Shown piece after piece: positions 11,670-23,779 of a stretch of 64,000 bases of DNA (positions within the stretch are counted from its first letter, which is position 1; each line of letters opens with the position of its first letter). Below the pieces are notes generated by a model that worked only from the letters and a program-made list of their open reading frames with translations, was not told where the DNA came from and searched no databases. Origin of the DNA: Arcuatula senhousia (taxonomy: Eukaryota; Mollusca; Bivalvia; Mytilida; Mytilidae); NCBI GenBank assembly GCA_963971305.1, contig OZ020307.1:7825501-7889500 (forward strand), read 5' to 3'. Made by a program: the position numbers and the translations under genes.

Positions 11670-12189
11670 AACTTGAAAACCCCGAATATCGCTTCAATTT
11701 TTTTCCATATTATTGTAGAGCTCCTTTTGCTGTATTAACCTATAAAATTTCAGAACCCTACCAACTATAGGTTATTGAGATATTTGCAATGTCCTATATC
11801 ATGACCTTTTTCCTTTTTCCATCGAAATGGCAGCCTTTTTTAAAATTCTGATTTTTGCATGCACACCTTTGGGTGCCACTCTATCACCATTTAAAATTTC
11901 ATTATGATCCATTAAGTAGTTTTTGAGAAGCCGTCCGGATAATTTCATGACTGGAAGAGTTTTTTTGAAAACATATAACAAGCAAAAACATTATCAAAGT
12001 TAGTAATTACACCAAAATCACCTTATGTCTGTGATAACATCAATGTCACCAATAAAGTCGTGACTCAAAGATTTTATAAAATGTAATTGTGAACAGTGAA
12101 GTCATGACCTATGTCTTAAATACACCAAAGTCACCAGTAAAGTCATACCCTAAGTCTGTAAAAACATCAAAATCCTGTAAAGTCATTGC
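11670..12189. other. No gene; minisatellite relics at 11995-12189
   Basis: 11670-11990 shows nothing recognisable. From about 11995 there are four or five decayed minus-oriented units of the 42-bp family (ACACCAAAGTCACCAGTAAA and similar), marking the outer edge of the array split by the element at 10715-11669. Confidence 0.55.
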
Positions 12190-12662
12190 TTAAGTAATTC
12201 ATTTTCCACAAAAATCTTACAAAGAAGTTTGTGGCCTGAAAAAAAACCTAAATTCACAAAGTCACTTTAGCAAGAAAATGGGGTCAAGGTCCCACTTCAT
12301 GATGACAGTTACGTAGACCATAATATGAACTGTCTGTATATCAAATATCAGATGCCTAGCTATTATTCTTTTCAAGATATTCATTCTCCACAAAAGTTTT
12401 ACAAAGACATTTCGACCTGAAAAAAGATCCAAATTCACAGAGTCACTGGAGCATGAAAATGGGGTCAGGGTCACATAGCATTGTGACAGCTGTGTAGACA
12501 ACAACCTCAAATGTCTGTATATCAAATTTCAGATCCCAAACTATTATCCTTTTCAAGTAATTCATTTTCCACAAAAGTCTTACCAAAAAGTTAACGCCAC
12601 CGCCATTGCCGGAAAGTAATACCTAATGCCTTCCGTGACTATCCATCGCTAGCAAGACAAAA
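12190..12662. mobile_element. Copy 1 of a GTCTCGCC-ended repeat family, left end missing
   Basis: Internal ~182-bp units carry CCACAAAAGTCTTAC and GAAAATGGGGTCAGGGTCAC. The copy ends with GGAAAGTAATACCTAATGCC and a decayed AGCAAGAC terminus. The same family occurs at 18020-18975 and 23514-23779. The left end is fused to minisatellite relics and appears truncated. Confidence 0.65.
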
Positions 12663-13196
12663 AATTACAAGTTGTTTAATCAAAAATTACATTTATTGTA
12701 AATAAATATTGCACAAATTACAACAAAAACAGAATTAAAATGTCAAATCATACTTGTGTAGATAAGGAATGTCATAAGATTAACACTGTAAACTTATTAT
12801 ATCATATTTATATCAGCTGATTCAAGTGCAGATCATGTTAAACTAGAGATTCTTGTCATTCAAGGTGAAGATGCACATTTAAATATTTTTTTTTCATATT
12901 TTACCTCTCTTCTTTAAAAGTATACAAAAGTTATAACATTGTTAGGTAGAAAACTATGTGCAATAGAATAAAATATCTGCTAACACCTTTAAGATAATAC
13001 CTGGAAATCCAGCCAACTGAAAAAGATAGGTTCTTTAAAGAGACAATTAAGTAAACAATTGGGTGTCTACAAATGACGTGTGAATTCAACATCTGTGAAT
13101 GAAACAATCAAAATAATGGTAAACTTTGTTTAGAATCGAAACATCATGTAAATAACAAATACATTGCTACACCAAATTTAGTATGTAACAAGTAAT
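12663..13196. other. AT-rich spacer; nothing recognised
   Basis: No ORF, repeat or motif that I can support. Confidence 0.5.
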
Positions 13197-14322
13197 ACTG
13201 TGAGCGAGCTCACAAAAGGATACCCCCCGCTTCATATTGGACTCAAATCTCAAATCCAATCTCCCCTGAATGATGTCAGAGTGAAATGAAAATTCTTCAT
13301 GCACATCTACATATGATGTACTTCATTCATGTAAAGTTTCATCAAAATCCATCAAGCGGTTTAGGAGGAGTTGCGCTTACGGGGTCTTCCTTTGAATAAT
13401 GTATTTAAAAAGTCTAAGTCCAATTATCTCCCCTGAATGATGTCAGAGTGCAATGAAAATTCTTCATGCACATCTACATATGATGTACTTCCTCCATATT
13501 AAATTTCAGCAAAATCCTTCAAGCGGTTTAGGAGGAGTTGCGCTTACAGGGTCTTCCTTTGAATAATGTATTCAAAAAGTCTAAGTCCAATTATCTCCCC
13601 TGAATGATGTCAGAGTGCAATGAAAATTCTTCATGCACATCTACATATGATGTACTTCATTCATGTAAAGTTTCATCAAAATCCATCAAGCGGTTTAGGA
13701 GGAGTTGCGCTTACGGGGTCTTCCTTTGAATAATGTATTTAAAAAGTCTAAGTCCAATTATCTCCCCTGAATGATGTCAGAGTGCAATGAAAATTCTTCA
13801 TGCACATCTACATATGATGTACTTCCTCCATATTAAATTTCAGCAAAATCCTTCAAGCGGTTTAGGAGGAGTTGCGCTTACAGGGTCTTCCTTTGAATAA
13901 TGTATTCAAAAAGTCTAAGTCCAATTATCTCCCCTGAATGATGTCAGAGTGCAATGAAAATTCTTCATGCACATCTACATATGATGTACTTCATTCATGT
14001 AAAGTTTCATCAAAATCCATCAAGCGGTTTAGGAGGAGTTGCGCTTACGGGGTCTTCCTTTGAATAATGTATTTAAAAAGTCTGAGTCCAATTATCTCCC
14101 CTGAATGATGTCAGAGTGCAATGAAAATTCTTCATGCACATCTACATATGATGTACTTCCTCCATATTAAGTTTCAGCAAAATCCTTCAAGCGGTTTAGG
14201 AGGAGAAGCGCTTACAAGTCATGTGGACAGACGGACGGACAGACAGACGGACAGACGGACAGACAGACAGACAGGGTGTTTCCTATATACCCCCCCAAAC
14301 TTTGTTTGCGGGGGGTATAATA
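13197..14322 (+). mobile_element. Pearl/CvA-like non-autonomous element with 167-bp core repeats
   Basis: The element opens with a short inverted terminus, ATACCCCCCGC at 13220-13230, and closes with its complement GCGGGGGGTAT at 14308-14318. Six core repeats begin CTCCCCTGAATGATGTC at 13261, 13428, 13595, 13762, 13929 and 14096, exactly 167 bp apart. Odd and even units differ consistently (TTCATTCATGTAAAG against TTCCTCCATATTAAA), so the true unit is a 334-bp dimer present three times. A microsatellite of ACGG/ACAG tetramers follows at 14225-14275. Core repeats plus a tetranucleotide tract are the described layout of bivalve pearl and CvA elements, which are often linked to Helitrons. Assignment by layout only. 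Confidence 0.8.
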
Positions 14323-14964
14323 ATTAACAAAACAATAAATATGTAAAATATGTAAAATAATAACAACAACTAATTAGGATTTCTAAGAACAGATCAACAG
14401 GTATAAAACATAATTTTCTTAAAATAATGATTTGCAGAGCATACATTTTTAGCAACAACCCTTACCCCATGTGCATATATGTCTATTGGAATCTTACTAT
14501 GACTGGTTTAACCTTTGCATAAAGTCTTGGGTAATTTTGTTATCATTCAAAAAATAATTGATAAAATGAGAGAACTAATTAACATCTGTGAATGAATTGG
14601 TGAGCCATTTCATCAAAATGAGTCTGTAAAATAAGCAAAAATTACCAAAAGATAAGCATCTTTGCTGGTTTAACAAGAAAATATCATGCAAAAAAACAAA
14701 ACATAGGAAAGAAATGAATATAACATGTATGTCCTTGTGATGTATTTACATTATTGATTAAACAAGGTTAATTTTTCAGGTTATTTTACAATTAAAGAAA
14801 GTAGTGCAATGCAGATAGTGTTCACAAAAATAATTTGTGTTTTTATGACCTCAATAATTTAATGCCGTTTTGATAGACTTCATTGTCTTCAACCCTAGAT
14901 TAAAGAGAAATTAAATTTCCCACAACATATTTTATCAGAAATTTAATCACATGGATACATACTT
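14323..14964. other. 3' flank / probable 3' UTR of PICK1
   Basis: AT-rich, with no gene. On the minus strand, directly downstream of the PICK1 stop, there are ATTAAA-type hexamers (complement at about 14942 and 14847) that could guide polyadenylation. This is not provable here. Confidence 0.4.
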
Positions 14965-17900
14965 CTAATCAGTACTAATTAAGTTATCACTAAACAGAGT
15001 TGGCTCCCCTTTGTTGTCATTATTTACTTCCTCTTCCTGTTCCTCCTCCTCCTCCTCTTCCTCATCATTGAACTGGTTGGAGGTATCATAGGTGAAAGTT
15101 CCTCGTGAGAGATCAACCTCAATAGGGAAAACAACAGCCTCCTTCATGGATTCATGGCAGTCATTGTGATACTTAGCCATAGCAGATACAAATCGCTGTA
15201 ACTGGAACACTATATCTTGGACTGAAAATAAACAATCAATTGAGGCATATTTGTCCTTGTAAAGACAAAACAGAGATGCTCCCTTAAGACAGTGATATCT
15301 TGCTTAAAACATATTTGAAGAAACATATCTATTCAAGATTTGAAATGTGGTGTTTTATGTAAAATTTCAAGGAAACTGTAACTAATAATGTTGAATTGAA
15401 TGCACTTTATCTAGTGTAATTGAGGAATAGATTCATTGATTCAATCGATTTTGTTGATAGAGACAAAAATGCAAATGTGTGTGTTGGTGTCTAACGCCCT
15501 TTATCGATGCAACTGAGCCATGAAGGGCGGCCAGTTTTATTGGCGGAGGAACCAGAGTACCCGGAGGAAACCACAACTATGGTCAGGTAACTGACAAACC
15601 TAATCACATACAAGTGGGGAAGTCAGGTTTTTGTTAATAACAAGCAGGACTGGAACACCACCTGAGAGGTGATCGGCTAGTGATCAAAAGAATGGTATTT
15701 AAACCAACACTTAGACCACTCGGCCACCCAGGCCCCAAAATGCAAATAGATCTTATTTTAAAGTACAACTGTACATAGTTTCATAAGAATCTAATTTATT
15801 GATTCTATCTTTATACAATACAGATGTGTAAAATCTGAATACAGACAGATACATTACCATGTTTCTGGTCTAACAGTTCCATCTTGACAAGTACATCTGA
15901 CCTCATCTTAGCAAACCTTGCCCTGGCATCCTGTCTACATCTTAATATCAACCTGTAAGGAAATATTATACATGTATAAAGGGTAAAATGTAATCATTGT
16001 CAAACATGTTTAATTTAACAATACATGCATAAAAGGTCAACTGTAATCATTGTCAAACATGTTTAATTTAACAATACATGCATAAAAGGTCAACTGTAAT
16101 CATTGTCAAACATGTTTAATTTAACAAATCTCATTTAATAATAAAGCTATTTTTTACCAATAAAAAATTTGATGCATTACAATATGTAATGTAGTAATGA
16201 AGTTAGGGTCAGACAACAGAAATGGTGGGTGTCTGTAACAGTTATGAAAAAAACATTCTGTTATACATGTTCCTTCATCATAAACCAGAAATATTGTGTT
16301 GTATTGGTATAGAGTGTTTGGGTCTGTTTGTCCATCCACCTGTCACAAATGTTGTAAGGTAGGACATTATGTCTTTTAGATATATTCTTGTTTTCTCTCT
16401 TATTTCTTTGGTTTAATTCTCAAAAGAACATTCTTGATTTTTTTCCTGAAAGTCCACATCTATATGGAGCTTGCATCCTGTGAGTCCTAATGTAAAGACA
16501 AACCAATCTTTTTTAATCATACCTATATTCATAATTCCCTGTTTCTACCCTGTACAAAGGCTCCTGTAATGCTGCATAACTATACTCTTCATCGTCCATT
16601 TCTTTAACTTTCAAACAATATGCCTAAAATGTTAACTTAAATAATTATTTCATTACAGAACTAGAATCCTAACAAAGTCAGAAAGGGCCATTTCTTAAAA
16701 ATATCTAAGTTTTCCCAAAAGGGTTTAACCAATTTACACAGAATTTGTATAGGCACATCATTGCATGCTCCATAACAACAGTATAAAATTTCAGAATTTT
16801 TAAGGTTTAGTGTTCACAAAGTCAAATTCTTCCAATCTATAATTTACAAAGTCTTCTTATTTATCATGTTTATATTATTATTATATTAATAACATTTAAC
16901 CAATTTGCACAAAATGGTTATACATGTATGCAAATCATGACATTATACACAGTAACTGAATATCAAAGCTGTACTGTCAATTATTATATTTTGGGTAAAT
17001 TTTTATTAACTTGATTGGTTTTTACCATCATGTGAAAAAAAAAAAACTTGAATGCTTTATTTCGCAAACATAGCAGGGAAACATTTCTGGATGTTTATCC
17101 CGAATGGCAATCCCTCAGGGTTGTTGTTTTCCCTCAGGCAAGCCCTTGTGAAAACAATATATCCCCTATGGATTACAATATGGGATGTTACCCTCTATTG
17201 CAGGCAATAATTGTATATTGTTTTTCAGGGTTAGCATTAGTAGTAGATAATTATGATAAATAAACAACAACTATTATCCAATGTTTTATCCATCTTACCT
17301 CCCTTGGCAGCACATTATTGTTTTTAAATTCCCCATGGACATTTCCCATTGTTTTTCTGCCATTTGGATGTCAGTTTCATGCTAGTAGTCATGACCTTAA
17401 CTGAATCCCTAAATTTGACTTAACTGAAGCAGGTTAGCTTTCTAAAACGGGACCACTTTTCTAGTTCAATATTCCATATATGATATACCGTATAGCGGGT
17501 AATTTTCGCGGCCTGCAAATTTTGTGATTTCATACCAAATGACTTAGTTTTTATTTACGCGGACATTTATTTTCACGATTTTATTATATTCTCAATACAC
17601 ATTAATATTGATTCTATTTTACACGGGTTCAATATTTCGCGATAGAATAATGGTCGCGAATATAGCGAAAATTAGAACCTCGCGAAAATTTCCCGCTATA
17701 CGGTAACAGTTTCAGCCCTTAGATGCATTTCATTTAACAGGGAGATAAGCAATCACCTTACACATCCACTAGGGTGACAATCATGATATTAAAATAATAG
17801 CTCCAGACTTACAAGATATTCAAACTTGACATCTAGGTATTTCTTGATGGTCAGTCTGGTATCTGGCACAGCTTTGTTTAGGTATGTGTTTAAATCTGCT

Positions 17901-20900
17901 ACCATCTAAAATCATTTTACGATCTTCTAATAAAAATGCATAATAAATCTAAATAAAATTAAAATGTTGGAAAAAATTAAAACAATTTCCTAAGAAACAA
18001 GTGTGGCCACTAAAAGTATGTCTCGCCTGCCGGCACCATCGCTAAAAATCAACTACCTAAGCTTTCATTTCTTGATATAAACACAAAAAGTGTCTGTATA
18101 CCTGATAACAAATGCCTAGTTATTATACTATTCAAGTAATCCATTGTCCACACAAGTATTACAAAAAGTTTTCTGTCTGAAAAAAAGACCTAAGTTCACA
18201 ATGTCACTGGAGCGTAAAAATGGGGTCATGGTCACATGGCATGGTGACAGTTGTGTTGTCCATAACCGCAACTGTTTGTTTACCCAATATCAGATGCCTA
18301 GCAATTATAACTTTCCAGCAATTCATCGTCCACAAAAGTCTTACAAAAAAGTTTTTTGGCCAGAAAAAGACCTAAGTTCACAGAGTCACTAGAGCGTGAA
18401 AATGGGGTCAGGGTCACGCAGCTTGGTAACAGTTGCATAGACCATAACCTAAACTGTCTGTATACCTAATATCAGATGCCTAGCTAATATACTTTTCCAG
18501 CAATTCATCGTCAACAAAAGTCTTACAAAAAAGTTTACAGCCTAAAAAAAGACCTAAGTTCACAGAGTCACTGGAGCGTGAAAATGGGGTCAGGGTCACA
18601 CAGCATGGTGACAGTTGCGTAGACCATAACCTGAACTGTTTGTTTACCCAATATCAGATGCCTAGCAATTATAACTTTCCAGCAATTCATCGTCCACAAA
18701 AGTCTTACAAAAAAGTTTTTTGGCCAGAAAAAGACCTAAGTTCACAGAGTCACTAGAGCGTGAAAATGGGGTCAGGGTCACACGGCATGGTGACAGTTGC
18801 GTAGAACATAACCTGAACTGTCTGTATACCAAATATCAGATGCCTAGCTATTATACTTTTCAAGCAATTCATTGTCCACAAAAGTCTTACAAAAAAGTTT
18901 TCGCCGCCGCCGCCGCTGCCGCCGGAAAGTAATACCTATGTCTCGCCTTCCGCGACTATTCGTCGCAGGCGAGACAAAAATTGTGATAAAATTTGATTTG
19001 TCAAGTTTAATGTAACCTATTGTGTAATATATGTTCATCTACTAATACATTTTGTTTTGTTGAATTTAAATGTACAGTAGTATTTGGATTTTTGAGATAG
19101 GGCTGAGTAACATTTTTTTTTATATTTGATTTAAACTTAGAACAAATACTTGGTAACCTTGGCATGTGAGTACAAGTGGAAAAGATTGTCTCGTTTTCAG
19201 ACAATGCATCACAAATCATTTTACTCACAGGTTTGGCTGTTTTCAACATTTTGATGGCAAATCTTTCCATATTTCTGTGAGCTTCACCAAACTTTGAGAA
19301 AGCTTCACTGGCAGCTGGCTGGGGTTCTCTTACACCAATAGCAGAAAATACTTCTCCAAAGGCTGTCGAAAAAGAAAGGAAAAAGATATTTTTTTAAAAC
19401 CTTAAATCATTTAAACCAACCCAAAAGGTTTCCATTAGAACCATGATGCCTCTCATCAGCATGATCGAAGTTGAATTTAAAGACAAAAATACTATTGTTT
19501 TAAGAAAAAAAAAACAAAAACACATATAGAACCACAATGTCTTTAATCTTTAGTGTCTTTTTTTACATCTATGGTCCCTTCCTCCTGCATCCAATGTTTC
19601 ACATAATAACTTACATTTGTGTGACTGTGACAGCTCAAATGTGGTTTTCAGCAGTGATTTAGTGTGGTCTATCAATCCTTTATACATATCAGCAACCTTT
19701 TCTAGTTCTTCCAACTTCTTCACTAATCCATCTTAAAAAATACAAATTATAAATAATATACAAATGTAGAAGCATTCCTTTAAGAAAATTGATAAAGAGA
19801 AAAAATTAAAAGAATCAAGAAATTACAACTTTTCATAAAAAAAACCTAATGCTTTCTATTGAAAGTCAGCTGTACTTGGTTTGCAGTTATTCTTCATTTA
19901 TAATTTGGATATACAATTCTAATTTTTTGGTTACAAATATGATATTTTGAATTAAGATCTGTTTTTCAATACAATAATGAGTTTACATGTGAGATTTGGA
20001 GAATATTAACCTGAACTTAGCATGCAAGCAAGCTTAACAGAGAACAGTCCTTATCATGCTCTTACAGATACTTCATCATCTATATTGTGACAAATTAGTT
20101 TTCATGAAAAATCGACAGTTTTGATAAGAAAATATTAAGATGAGGAATAAGCGTATATGACACAATCTACATATATCTGCAACAATTTAAACATCCTCAA
20201 TAAAATAAAGCCTGCAGCCTCCAATGTGACCACAAACTCTATTTTAATCATACATGATTAAACATAGCAATACAGCTTGATCAATTCATGTTGATCTTTA
20301 TACAAATAAAAGAATCAAATGATACTTTACCATTGCACAGAATAGCTCTACTCAGCCCTAATGCATCAGCTGTATTCGTATTCATTGTCTCAACAACACG
20401 ATGTTTAACTTTCTTCAGAACTGAAAAGAAAACATTGAAACATGTTTAAGTTAATTAAAACTCTATCTCTCATGCACATATAATATTTGAAAGTTGGTTA
20501 TAACTTTTTGAATTTTTTATATACCTTGTTTTATAAAACTACTTTGCATCAATTTATCTTGAAAATTGATCATCAAAATTACTTGTTGCATTAAGATAAA
20601 ACTTTCAAAAGATTATTCAGATAGCCATTGTGCCCCTGTCTGATTTAGATTTTGAACCCTGTGATGTCTGGTTTCTCATAGTAAAACAAAGCTTAAACTG
20701 TGCTATCATACATAGTGACAGACATCAATGCAACTTATATACTATTGAATGAATGCATGAATACAACAGAGGGAATGGTTGAGACGGGTGAGACTCAATT
20801 TTGTGGGTTTATTTTATTTTTGTCTTTTCCCTATCTTTTTCTGGCTTTTACTCTATGTTTATCCACATCCTCACAACAGACACTCGTTTGTTCACCTAGG

Positions 20901-22910
20901 TATCCTTACCTATATCTAGTGACTTCCCTTGCTTAGGATCAGCATGAAGCTTGTTGTAGTTTATGGTTACCTCTTCCTAAAAATAAATTTAAGTTTTAAA
21001 ATGTTATTTACATATCCAGTTTTGAAAACAATATTTGTTGGAAACTACATCAGAAATGTTCCTAAAAGATTTTTTGTTACAAATGAACTGTTTTTTTTTG
21101 GTGTACACTTTTCCTCTTTAAGAAATAATGAGTAATAAACTATATTTTCAAACAAGATTTGACTCATGGATGTCTGGGCTGCAGGAACCATCAGAATTTT
21201 AATTTCTTAATTTATTCCCTTAAACATTCATAAATACATTAACATTTAAGCTTAATCATGTCAGTTATAGCCCCTTTGCGCAAAATCCTATCACAATGAT
21301 TTTTTTCCAACTCTACCAAACCAACCTCGAAAGACTGAATCATTTTGGCCACTTCTATTTTACTTTGATAGACTGAATCATTTTGGCCACTTCTACTTTA
21401 CCTTGATAGACTGAATCATTTTGGCACTTCTATTTTACCTTGATAGACTGAATCATTTTGGCCACTTCTACTTTACCTTGATAGACTGAATCATTTTGGC
21501 CACCTCTACTTTACCTTGATAGACTGAATCATTTTGGCCACTTCTACTTTACCTTAATAGACTGAATCATTTTGGCACTTCTATTTTACCTTGATAGACT
21601 GAATCATTTTGGCCACTTCTACTTTACCTTAATAGACTAAATCATTTTGGCACTTCTATTTTACCTTGATAGACTGAATCATTTTGGCCACTTCTACTTT
21701 GGTCTTGCCCTTTACAGATTGTCCACCAACCCCAACCAGTTCATCTCCTGAAGCTAGAGTCCCTTCCTTAGCAGCAGGGGTATTATCAAAGATCTGAACA
21801 ATGTATAGACAGGGACAGAGAGGAGCACCTCCTCCTATACTGATGCCAATCAGGTTCTGGGGATCTTTGACCAGGGTAACACTTCCCGAGGTTACAGTCA
21901 TCCCACTGTAAATAAACAACAATAATTTCTATCACTTTTGATATATAAAGGATTTTATCATTCTACACTAATAAATAACAACAATATTTCAAAAGACATG
22001 GTGCTCACCTCACAACATTTCAATTTTTTAGCAATCCCTGAGCCATGTAGTTGATGAGAGCTAGGGATACAATTTTATGATTTTTTTTTTTTTAATTGCC
22101 ACATGCTTTTGCATATTTGTAATTTAAATAGTTTCACAGACAGGCAAACAGACTTAAGCACAATATGCCACTCAATTCTTTATGCAGGGCACATTTTAAA
22201 GTATAATAAAAAAAAATCCACTTATATATAATAAACTTGTATGATAACATTGGACATTTAATATTGTTGATAAAATAATATATCATGTATATAGCTATTG
22301 CTTCCTACAGATAAACATCTAAAAGGAAATGTTCCTACAATATAACTACAGTTAAATATACAGTTACAAGTAATTATACCACAACATCAAAACAAGTACA
22401 TGCACAGCAAGGCAACTTAGTTATTATAATATCAATTTTCTCTCATTATATTAAAATTCATTGCTTATATAAAATCTTAAAGAATAAAGTGTGTATACAA
22501 AATTGTGTTTCTGACAATGTCTGAAAATACTCTAAATACTTTACTTATTTTATAAATCCATCTAAAAATAGTTTAAATAGTATCACATGTTTTAGCTAAA
22601 ACATTGCAAAAAACAAGATAGGAAACAAAATTTATGGCTTTCAATTTAAGTAATGGAAACTGGTGACAGCGGTCTCTCGATGCTTAATATAGATACACAA
22701 ACTGAAGCTTTAATAGACCCAATGAGATATCATTCTAATATGGTGATTAAAAAAGACATCAGAGCTCTAATTAACAGAATCATTTCATCACGTATTAGCA
22801 CAGACTTACAGCCTATCTTCTTGATAGTAAAACTCATATGGCCCATCTTCACTAGGATTATATTCATCAATATCAAAAGTTGGCAATAAATCATATTCAT
22901 AATCCCCCAT
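14965..22910 (-). CDS. PICK1: PICK1 orthologue (PDZ + BAR scaffold), ten coding exons
   Basis: Exons in gene order: 22910-22810, 21905-21665, 20976-20910, 20420-20331, 19731-19615, 19362-19229, 17905-17813, 16623-16523, 15952-15858 and 15221-14965. All introns are GT-AG, phases agree throughout, and the sum is 1296 nt = 431 aa plus stop (human PICK1 is 415 aa). The start ATG has A at -3. The PDZ domain spans about residues 40-125, with the Lys47-Asp48 pair, the LIGISIGGG carboxylate loop (52-60) and the CPC zinc-type motif (64-66). The BAR/arfaptin-like helices follow at about 165-370, including KKYLDVKFEYL, RCRQDARARF and VFQLQRFVSAM. The C-terminus has an acidic DEEEEEEEE run. In animals PICK1 dimerises through BAR, senses curved membranes, and binds PDZ ligands such as receptors, transporters and PKC-alpha during endosomal trafficking. 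The divergent N-terminus (MGDYEYDLLPTFDIDEY) is Tyr/Asp-rich. The gene looks intact. Confidence 0.95.
15470..15736 (-). mobile_element. tRNA-derived SINE in PICK1 intron 9
   Basis: Read on the minus strand it starts GGGCCTGGGTGGCCGAGTGG, with a Pol III A box (TGGCCGAGTGG, 15716-15726) typical of Ser/Leu-type tRNA. A B-box-like GGTTTAAATACC (15694-15705) follows. The long tail contains GTGGTTTCCTCCGGGTACTC, the kind of conserved central segment found in molluscan SINEs. The family was not determined. It is not a functional tRNA, since no acceptor stem closes. Confidence 0.7.
15980..16125 (+). repeat. 53-bp tandem repeat, about 2.7 copies, in PICK1 intron 8
   Basis: TGTAATCATTGTCAAACATG recurs at 15989, 16042 and 16095. 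The second and third units are nearly identical and the first is diverged. Confidence 0.85.
17486..17705. mobile_element. 220-bp palindromic MITE in PICK1 intron 7, TA-flanked
   Basis: The left end reads TACCGTATAGCGGGTAATTT then TCGCGG. The right end, on the minus strand, reads TACCGTATAGCGGGAAATTT then TCGCGAGG: about 26 bp of inverted repeat with one mismatch. Interior TTCGCG/CGCGAA motifs are also palindromic. TA at both ends fits a Tc1/mariner-type target duplication. There is no coding capacity. Confidence 0.85.
18020..18975. mobile_element. Copy 2 of the GTCTCGCC-ended family (longest), PICK1 intron 6
   Basis: Terminal inverted repeats are GTCTCGCCTGC (18020-18030) and GCAGGCGAGAC (18965-18975). 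Inside are more than four tandem units of about 182 bp marked by GAGTCACTGGAGCGTGAAAA at about 18198, 18381, 18562 and 18746. The right part has a GCCGCCGCCGCCGCTGCCGC tract and a terminal hairpin pairing GTCTCGCC with GGCGAGAC. No transposase is present. A subterminal 3' hairpin can occur in Helitrons, but the matched termini argue for a TIR element. Confidence 0.75.
21328..21664 (-). repeat. Minisatellite derived from the PICK1 exon 2 / intron 2 splice donor
   Basis: Nine tandem 37/38-bp units lie directly downstream of the real exon 2 donor in gene orientation. Each copies the last ~30 nt of the exon (CCAAAATGATTCAGTCTATC, then AAG) plus the intron start GTAAAATAGAAG or GTAAAGTAGAAG. Eight of nine retain a complete AAG|GTAAA 5' splice site; the most distal one is mutated (its complement reads ACTTT instead of ACCTT). 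Two classes alternate irregularly, GTGGCC (38 bp) and GTGCC (37 bp). Extending the exon to any later donor would read into AAG-GTA-AAR-TAG, a stop. Confidence 0.9.
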
Positions 22911-23513
22911 CTTTAGGCACAGGTCAAAAACTTAAACTACATGTACAACATTACATCATTTCCTGAAAAAGGTTTATTTACAACACTAATTACACTATAC
23001 ATGTACATGCACAATATACTATACACATATGTTTCAAAATGAGAGTGTCAATTTCAAGCTTCATGTATTAAGAGCATACGTCTTGCTTGTCACGATTTTT
23101 GCGTTGACATTGCTAGATTGTCTATAAGGACAATAACATTAAAGCGTAAATTTAAAACTGTGCAAACTAAAATTTTGTCGTCCTATTGTGAAGAGAGATG
23201 ATGCAAAAATTTCCAGGTTTACAGTACATGTACTTTTAAAGACTGTTTACCTCATATATTTAATTATTTCCATCATTTAACATACAAGATTACATGTCCT
23301 AAAACTGTGATTACATAATTTTGGTTTTGCATGTTTTCTAGGTGCACATTTTTATTAAATTGACAACTTTTAAACTGTCCAATTAAAGAAATCAACACAG
23401 CTGCAAAATGAAGAGTGGTGGACAAATTGTCAAACAAATGTTTTAATAATTTTGAAAACCAGTCATTATAATAAATTTAATTAACTTAATAACAAGAGTT
23501 AACACTAAAGTAT
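22911..23513. other. 5' flank of PICK1 (promoter / 5' UTR not resolved)
   Basis: AT-rich, with several TACATGTACATGTA-like palindromic stretches. No TATA box or start site could be chosen with confidence. Confidence 0.4.
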
Positions 23514-23779
23514 GTCTCGCCTGCTGGCACCATAGGAAGATCTAGTTATTCAACTATTCATTCATAACTCTCAACACTGGAGCGTACAAATGGGGTCAGG
23601 GTCACACGGCATGATGAAGTTGCATAGACCGTCTATATACCAAATATCAGATGCCTAGCTATTATACTTTTCAAGTAATTCATTTTCCACAAAAGTATTA
23701 CAAAAAAGTTTATGCCGCCGCCGAAAGTAATACCTTTGTCTCGCCTTCCGCAACTACATGTATTTGTCACAGGGGAGAC
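23514..23779. mobile_element. Copy 3 of the GTCTCGCC-ended family, short
   Basis: It starts GTCTCGCCTGCTGGCACCAT and ends ACAGGGGAGAC, with a single internal unit (GGAGCGTACAAATGGGGTCA), a short GCCGCCGCC tract and GAAAGTAATACCTTTGTCTC. At 266 bp it is effectively the one-unit version of the 956-bp copy in PICK1 intron 6. Confidence 0.75.

Noticed and set aside
15690..15736. A functional tRNA gene on the minus strand
   Set aside because: A- and B-box-like sequences exist, but there is no complementary acceptor stem or proper anticodon arm, and the sequence runs into a SINE tail.
17048..17263. 71-codon ORF in PICK1 intron 7
   Set aside because: No domain, no start context, and it lies within an intron on the opposite strand.
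19007..19228. PICK1 exon 6 reading on past 19229 (frame continues with VSKMICDALSENETIF)
   Set aside because: GTGAGT at 19228 is a good donor, and the exon at 17905-17813 restores the expected PICK1 sequence (DLNTYLNKAVPDTRLTIKKY) in phase. The extension is intron.
21656..21922. PICK1 PDZ exon starting at the upstream in-frame codons before 21905
   Set aside because: A TTTACAG acceptor at 21906 and the split Leu codon with exon 1 (22810) give a better model; the upstream residues are intronic.
14965..22910. PICK1 as a processed pseudogene or retrocopy
   Set aside because: Nine introns with GT-AG borders, consistent phases and no stops show a normal multi-exon gene.
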